A stretch of 64,000 nt of DNA from Buddleja alternifolia (taxonomy: Eukaryota > Streptophyta > Magnoliopsida > Lamiales > Scrophulariaceae), in assembly GCA_019426215.1 (NCBI GenBank), contig CM033401.1, positions 8,251,134-8,315,133 of the forward strand, read 5' to 3'. The notes under the pieces are model-generated. The model did no database searches, had not been told where the DNA came from, and saw only the letters and a list, made by a program, of their open reading frames with translations. Of this stretch, positions 58,282-64,000 are shown piece by piece (position 1 is the first letter of the stretch; every line of letters begins with the position of its first letter). Made by a program: the position numbers and the translations under genes.

Positions 58282-59979
58282 CACTACTACAGAAATCACT
58301 TATAACAGCGGGTTTTTTGGGCCTATGACAGTGGTTTTTAACCGCTGTCATAGGTACCGCTGTTATATGATTTTGACCTATGACAGCTGTTAAAAAACCG
58401 CTGTCATAGGGTTAAAAAAAAAAGATTTATTTGGACCCTATGACAGCGGTTCCGGCTGAACCGCTGTCATAGGGCGACCTATGACAGCGATTCTGACTGA
58501 ACCGCTGTCATAGGGGTTAAAAAAATAATAATTTGGATCCTGTGACAGCGGTTCAGCCGGAACCGCTGTCATAGGGTCGTTTATTTTAATTTTTTTTTTA
58601 ATTTTATTTTCTCAATTATAATGTTACCATGTCCGAATGATACGAAATTCTCACAGTCATAGCGAAACGACATTCTGAACAAAACACAAGACGCTATCGT
58701 GATTTTAGCCATTTGAGATCGTTTAAGACCTCAAATATGCATTTTATTACAAAAATACCCTATTTTCATAATAAAACGCAAATTTGAGGCCTTAAACGAT
58801 CTAAGATGGCTAAAATCACGAGAACGCATTATTATGCGTTTTGTTCAGAATACCGTTTCTCTATAACCATGTGAATTTCGTGTCATTCCGGCACCGCAAA
58901 ATTTCAATTGAGAAATATTTTCATAAATACACAAATATATGTACACCCACACATACACAAATATACATACACCCATCAACATATACACAAATATACATAC
59001 ACCCATCCACATATATACATACACAAATATACATACAACCACATATACACAAATATACACACACCCACACATACACAAATATACCCATTAACATATACAC
59101 AAATATACATACACCCACCCACATATATACATACACAAATATACATACACCCATCAACATATACACAAATATACATACACCCATCAAAATATACACAAAT
59201 ATACATACACCCATCCACATATATACATACAACCACATATACACAAATATACACACACCCACACATACACAAATACACCCATTAACATATACACAAATAT
59301 ACATACACCCATCAACATATACACAAATATATATACAACCACATATACACAAATATACATACATCCACACATATACAAATATACATATATATATATATAT
59401 AGTGAGAGAAAGAGAAGAGGCAGGCTTACGGTCGTGGTCGTGGTGGCGGCGGCGCAGGTATGTGGTGGTGGTGGTGGCGGCGGCGGCGGTGCCGAGCCTT
59501 TGGGGGGGGGGGATCGAGAGAGAGAGAGGCCGAGAGTAGTGAGAGAGAGGCAAAACTGAAATTTGAGAGTGAGAGAATAAGGGGGGCCGCTGTCTGACCT
59601 AGTAAAAACCCGACAGCCTCTGACAGCGGTTCGGGGCAAACCGCTGTCATATCCCCGCACTATGACAACGGTTCTCCCAGAACCGCTGTTATAGCCCAGT
59701 CCTATGACAGCGGTTGTGCAAAACCGCTGCCACAGGATATATATATATATTTTTTATTTTCTGAAAAATTTATGACAGCGGTTCGTGGCGACCGCTGTCA
59801 TATCTCGGCACTATGACAGGGGTTCGGGGAGAACCGCTGTCATAGGTCCAAACCGAATAGCACTATGACAGCGGTTTTGCAAAACCGCTGTCATAGGTCC
59901 GAACTAAATAGCCCTATCACAGCGATTTTGCAAAACCGCTGTCATAGATACGCTGTAATAAAGTATTTTTGTAGTAGTG
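58282..59979. mobile_element. Non-autonomous CACTA element with palindromic ends
   Basis: The termini are CACTACTACAGAAATCAC and the complement of tatttttgtagtagtg, with 3-bp TTT duplications (58279-58281, 59980-59982). The empty site is seen at about 55750. Subterminal regions hold at least 12 short palindromes of the form tatgacagcggtt...aaccgctgtcata, five on the left and seven on the right. The inside holds a 110-bp inverted pair (about 58640-58875), the minisatellite 58923-59385 and a GGC/GGT-rich stretch (59420-59510). There is no transposase. Confidence 0.88.
58923..59385. repeat. 30-bp minisatellite inside CACTA element
   Basis: About 15 units or part units of acacaaatatacatacaccc with atcaacatat variants. 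They create long open frames on both strands (Thr/Tyr/Ile/His repeats), which are artefacts of the repeat. Confidence 0.9.
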
Positions 59980-60054
59980 TTTGGAAGGAAATTGCCTATG
60001 TGGCACCAAAATTTGGAGGGAGATCAGTGGAAAAGTCAATATTACCCCCAAATC

Positions 60055-60771
60055 TAGGGGTGTAAGGTGAGCCGAGCCGGCTCATGAGCATAGTGAGCCG
60101 GCTCGACTGGAGCTCAGCGCGAGCTTGAGTCGAGCTCGAGCTTTTTCGTGAGTTGAGCTCGAGCTCACTTATAGTTGTTCATATGCTCATGAGCAGGCTC
60201 GTGAGCTTTTATTATTATTTTTTATTAATTTTTAATATATGTCTAAAAATATTTGTATTTCACAAAAATAATACTTGCAATTTTATATACAACATAGTTT
60301 AATAATATTTAAGTTTTTTTTCCTATTTTGTTTAAATCGTGCAAAACAATAACAACAACAATTATAAGATTACATATTTTAGTTGATATGATATACTTTT
60401 CTATAAAATAACTTAATGAAATCATGCTTTCACGACACTCTCTTCTATTTTTTAGATACTTATTGAATATAAGATATTTAATTATTATTTATCTTAATAA
60501 TACTTATTGTATATGTGAATAATGTATACTATACATTATTAACGTATTGTTATAAGCTAAAAAGCAGAATTTATTTTATTTTCTAAAAAAAATTAAATTA
60601 TTTTTTACTTCAAGCTCGAGCTCGAGCTCGGCTCATCTACTTTGAGCTTGAACTCAAGCCCTAGAAAATGAGGCTCGTCGAGTTTGAGCTCGAGCTCGAG
60701 CTCAAAAAAGTATAATCGAGCTCGAGCTCCAGCCTGAAAATTTCATTAGGCTCGGCTCGTTTACAGCCCTA
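60055..60771. mobile_element. hAT-type element rich in GAGCTCGAG
   Basis: The ends are TAGGGGTGTAAGGTGAGCCG and the complement of ggctcgtttacagccct. The flanks cccaaatc and cctgaatc match 6 of 8 bases, a worn hAT duplication. The uninterrupted site is at about 55820. The arms carry many gagctcgagct repeats and the core is AT-rich. Non-coding. Confidence 0.75.
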
Positions 60772-61410
60772 CCTGAATCTCATGTGATGATAAGATTATA
60801 AAAATAAAATAATTTTAAGAAATTAGAAAATATTGAAATTGTATATTTCAAACTAATTTAAATTTTTAGAAAATAATTATTTATGGAAAAAATATATTAA
60901 TATAATAATTATACAAATGCTACTATAATTACAAAAAAAAATTAAATTTTTTTTATATTTTTATTTAAACTTACAACAGTATTAAAAACTTACCTAAATA
61001 TATTAAAAATATAAAAAATTAAAAAATAAAATTATTAAAAATTATATCATAAATAAATTTTTAAATTTAAATAAATTTATTTTTAATGGAGAAATATTTT
61101 TTTTCCATTGACAAATAAATAAATTAAAAACCTCAAAAAAAAATCAGAAAACAAAATAGCTTTTTTTTTTTGAAAAATTCTTAAAATTCTGAAATAAAAA
61201 TTAAATAAAAAGATTAGAAAATATTAAAAATTATTCGTTTTAAGTAAAAGTGTCTTCGTGGCTGCCGATTTTTGTTCACAAAAAATAAATTAACTAAAAT
61301 TCCAAAAAATATTGTAAAGAAACATATTAAAAATATAAAAAAATCAAAAAATAATAAATTAGGAAATTTTTATTTTTTTGAAAGAAAAAATAATTGTAAC
61401 TATTATAATA

Positions 61411-62528
61411 GGGAAAATTTCAATTTATCTCAATTTCATCAGTTTTGGTCCCTCTGTTAACTCCTTCGTCTAATAGTTAACGGAGGACCAATTTTTCCTC
61501 TAAAAGACACGATTTTGGCAGCAAGAAAGTCGAATTTCAGCATTTTTTTCTCTAAAATTAGATTTTCATCCAAAAAATCTCATTTTCTTCAACAACTAAA
61601 CACAAAACATGAGCAATCCATTATCTTCAACATCAAATTCTCGTTCTTCTTTCAATAATTCATGGCCAACACCAACATTTCCCCTTTGCCCGTTAAAGAA
61701 TCATAAAGCTCTGCGGATTTCAACATGTTACCGTACTTATCGCCCCCTTCCGCTATTATAGCAATTGACCCAAGCAAAAAGACAACGAGGAAGGTTCATT
61801 CCTTCACATTTGGTCCAATCACGACATGTCATGCTATACTTCCAAATGGCGAATTCAAACAACTCACGTCCAAAAACTAGCAACTCACTCCCCACCGCGA
61901 GTGACTCTTTATCCACATAATTGAAACAATCATCACAAGAAATTTTGGCCAATCTCATCCACTTCTTCCTGAAGGGGTCGAATGCCTCCCCATCCCCTCG
62001 GATCACAAACCATATACACCCAATGCTCCACAATCCCCAACTGCCTTCTCAACTCATACAAATACCCATTTTTTACAAGTGTATTAAATCTCACGTTTAA
62101 GCACGATAAAGAAACATAATCCGATCTACACGCCCGAGCAAGGCACGTTACCGCAACATTGTCGTGCAAACCAGGGAGAAAAGAATCACTTGATCCGAAA
62201 ATCGAACCGAAATCACTTGATCCAAAAACAATGATGTTGAAGATGATGAGTTGCTCATGTTTTGAGTTTAGTTGTTGAAAAAGATGAGATTTTTGGATTA
62301 AAATTTAATTTTAAAGAAAAAATGCTGAAATTCAACTTTCTTGCCTCCAAAATCATGTGTTTCGGAGGGAAAATTGGCCCTCCGTTAACTATTGGACGGA
62401 GGAGTTAACGGAGGGACCAAAACTAATGAAATTGAAATAAGTGAGGGGTCAATTAGATGAGTGCGATATGGGGGGGGACCAAAACTAAAATTGGGGTATA
62501 AGTGAGGGATGAAAATTGAATTTTTCCC
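61411..62528. mobile_element. Pack-MULE-like element carrying an F-box/kelch gene piece
   Basis: The ends are GGGAAAATTTCAATTTATC and the complement of aaaattgaatttttccc. The arms pair for about 200 bp, including gttaactcc, ctaatagttaacggagg, atttcagcatttttt and aacatgagcaa. It is flanked by perfect 9-bp repeats ATTATAATA (61402-61410, 62529-62537), the Mutator hallmark. Between the arms lies a captured host-gene fragment (61685-62200, minus strand). 1118 bp, no transposase. The right arm has an extra duplicated stretch of its outer text. Confidence 0.85.
61685..62200 (-). pseudogene. Captured F-box/kelch-repeat gene fragment (At1g74510-like)
   Basis: Read on the minus strand: [40 protein letters not shown] and [16 protein letters not shown] in one frame. 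Then [35 protein letters not shown] and MNLPRCLFA follow in a second, and [18 protein letters not shown] in a third. This is the order of the F-box and first kelch repeats in the plant F-box/kelch family near At1g74510/At5g60570. Frameshifts lie near 61985-61995 and 61768-61773. There is no start codon or full kelch set, so it cannot make the normal protein. It lies wholly inside the 9-bp-flanked Mutator-type element. Confidence 0.8.
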
Positions 62529-62935
62529 ATTATAATATTAAGGAAAACATTGTTTAATTTGAGTTTATGATTTAATATTATAATTTTTAATTAATATTTT
62601 ATTTTTATTATTTATAAATATTTTAATTGTACAAATTTTATTCAATATAAATAAAAGAAAACATCACTTAGATAAAAAAAATATTTGAGTTAAATTTCCA
62701 AAAAGTGAAAAAAATTATACAAATTTTTTTTGAAAGTATTTGAGTTAGAACCCCCAAATTAAAAGTCAATTTTTCGTCCACATGCAAAAATCCCAAAATT
62801 GAAGGTCGAATTTCCCGCCAAATGAAAGAATCCCTAAATTCAAATCAATTTTCCCCAAATGGCAATTTTGGACCCTTTTTTGTATGGAAAAAAACGTACA
62901 CGACCCTTTGGTGTACCAAAAATGCAATTTTTCCT

Positions 62936-63085
62936 ATATATGTGTGACAATAATGTTTGGATGGGAAAATGTTTCAATGAACCGAGTGTTTAATATTGAA
63001 CGGTCTAAATCAAACCATGTTAGTATCTATTATCATTATGATGTGACATGACTAAATCTAAATCATTTGATATATAAAAACCTCG
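62936..63085. repeat. Direct repeat flanking the nested cluster, right copy
   Basis: tgtgtgacaataatgtttgg, tctattatcattatgatgtg and gatatataaaaacc match the left copy at 57855-58020. Confidence 0.65.
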
Positions 63086-63441
63086 TCCCAGGGGCGGATC
63101 TACCTTATGCCCGGGGGGGGGGGGGGCATTAATTTTTTTTAATATATAGATATTTTTAAATTTAAATTTATAATTACATTAATGCCCCCACTCAAATTAT
63201 TAAATGTCCCCCCCTCCCCTCAATTTTGAAAAATCATTTTTTAACCTTACAAAATTTTTTATATTTGAATTTTGTCCCCCTCAAGATCGAAAAATATCAC
63301 ACTTTCTCCCTTTACTTTGAGTTCGCCCCCCCAAAACCCAAAATTCTGGCTATAACAAAAGAGGTATAAGAATATAAATTATGTCAAAAGTTGTAATTGA
63401 ACCTAATTCCTTATTATATTTTCCCTCATAAATATAGCGTA
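63086..63441. other. Spacer with G-run
   Basis: A run of about 16 G lies at 63111-63126, followed by AT-rich and C-rich patches (ggggcggatc, cgcccccccaaaa text). It resembles a degraded transposon but cannot be assigned. Confidence 0.4.
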
Positions 63442-64000
63442 CACTACAAGAAAACAGGGCATCAGAGACGGAATTTTAGAGACCGACTGAATTCGGTCTC
63501 TAAACAGAGACCGAAATTGAGACCGACATGGGTTCTGTCGCTAATTGAGACCGAAATTGAGACCGAATTCGGGTCGGTCTCTTTTTCTTAAAAAAATATC
63601 TAATGGGGGTAATTTATAGTAAATTAGAGACCGATTCAGAGACGGAATTAGAGACCGATTGATTTCCGTCTCTAAATCGGTAGCTAAATGGTTGATTTAC
63701 TTGCCTAAGTTAGAGACGGATATTTTCGGTCTCTAATTTTCAAATTAGCGACGGAATTTAGCGACCGAGATGAGCATCAATTTTTCATTATTATTTAGCG
63801 ACCGATTCGGCGACGGAATATGAAATTATATTTTAGAGACCGACTAATTCGGTCTCTAATTTTCAAATTAGCGACGGGATTTAGCGACCGAGATGAGCAT
63901 CAATTTTTCATTATTATTTAGCGACCGATTCCGCAACGGAATATGAAACTATATTTTAGAGACCGATTCAGAGACCGAATAATTCGGTCGCTAATTAGAG
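63442..64000. mobile_element. CACTA-like element, left end, runs past window
   Basis: It starts CACTACAAGAAAACAGGG, the common plant CACTA terminus. Many subterminal palindromic units follow: gagaccgaattcggtctct, gagaccgatt...cgtctctaa and tagcgaccgattc. A 103-bp-scale duplication (aaattagcgacggaatttag and aaattagcgacgggatttag, each followed by cgaccgagatgagcatcaat) occurs at 63745 and 63868. The right end is outside the window. Confidence 0.75.

Larger units (their letters stand above)
58066..62935. mobile_element. Old long-TIR element hosting three nested transposons
   Basis: The left end aagaaaatttcattcttagt, with gatcgtgtac and aaaaaagggtccaa, pairs with the right end (ttggacccttttttgta, gtacacgaccctt, aatgcaatttttcct). 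Its own body matches 55676-55990. It is interrupted by a CACTA element (58282), a hAT element (60055) and a Mutator-type element (61411). Its own target duplication is unclear. Confidence 0.6.

Noticed and set aside
58841..59553. Long open frames on both strands (up to 232 aa)
   Set aside because: They come from the 30-bp minisatellite and adjoining simple repeats; the translation is only Thr/Tyr/Ile/His or Cys/Val/Tyr repeats and lies inside a CACTA element.
58282..59979. CRISPR-like pattern of palindromic repeats with varying spacers
   Set aside because: The genome is a plant; the units are palindromes with variable loops inside CACTA termini with a TTT target duplication.

Overview
This is nuclear DNA from a flowering plant, most likely a eudicot. 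The window is AT-rich, its genes have GT-AG introns, and the proteins are plant-specific types: an LSD1-type zinc finger, an ATL RING-H2 ligase, an HD-Zip II factor, a secretory-pathway CPYC glutaredoxin and an F-box protein. The space between genes is filled with plant transposons of most major classes. An asterid such as a Lamiales species would fit the glutaredoxin and repeat style, but that is a weak guess.

Layout. 1-8.5 kb: the 3' part of an F-box gene, then a diverged second copy of the same block whose F-box gene has lost about 726 bp in frame and gained an early stop. 8.5-10.1 kb: a long-TIR foldback element ending about 500 bp upstream of the next gene. 10.6-15.0 kb: a six-exon LSD1-type gene (175 aa). 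16.7-17.1 kb: a 76-bp minisatellite downstream of an intronless ATL RING-H2 gene (minus strand, 17.2-18.5 kb). 19-27.5 kb: transposon remnants (hAT, LTR, SINE, MITEs). 28.3-32.2 kb: a four-exon glutaredoxin gene with several MITEs in its introns. 38.3-39.5 kb: a three-exon HD-Zip II gene that lacks the usual CPSCE motif. 42.9-48.1 kb: a complete, very young Copia retrotransposon (minus strand) with near-identical 483-bp LTRs and a 5-bp target duplication; its gag-pol is broken by one frameshift and one stop. 48.2-57.6 kb: SINEs, a hAT MITE, a tandemly amplified non-coding repeat, Tourist-like MITEs and a Gypsy LTR remnant with its primer binding site. 57.9-62.9 kb: a nested cluster in which an old TIR element has received a CACTA element packed with palindromes, a hAT element and a Mutator-type element carrying a broken F-box/kelch gene fragment. 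From 63.4 kb a second CACTA-like element runs off the window.

The four intact genes (LSD1-type, ATL, glutaredoxin, HD-Zip II) are independent single genes and do not form a pathway. I found no tRNA, rRNA or CRISPR, and no wholly new system. The most informative parts are the transposon biology (Pack-MULE-like capture, nested insertions with readable target duplications, palindromic CACTA ends) and the F-box duplication with its precise in-frame deletion.
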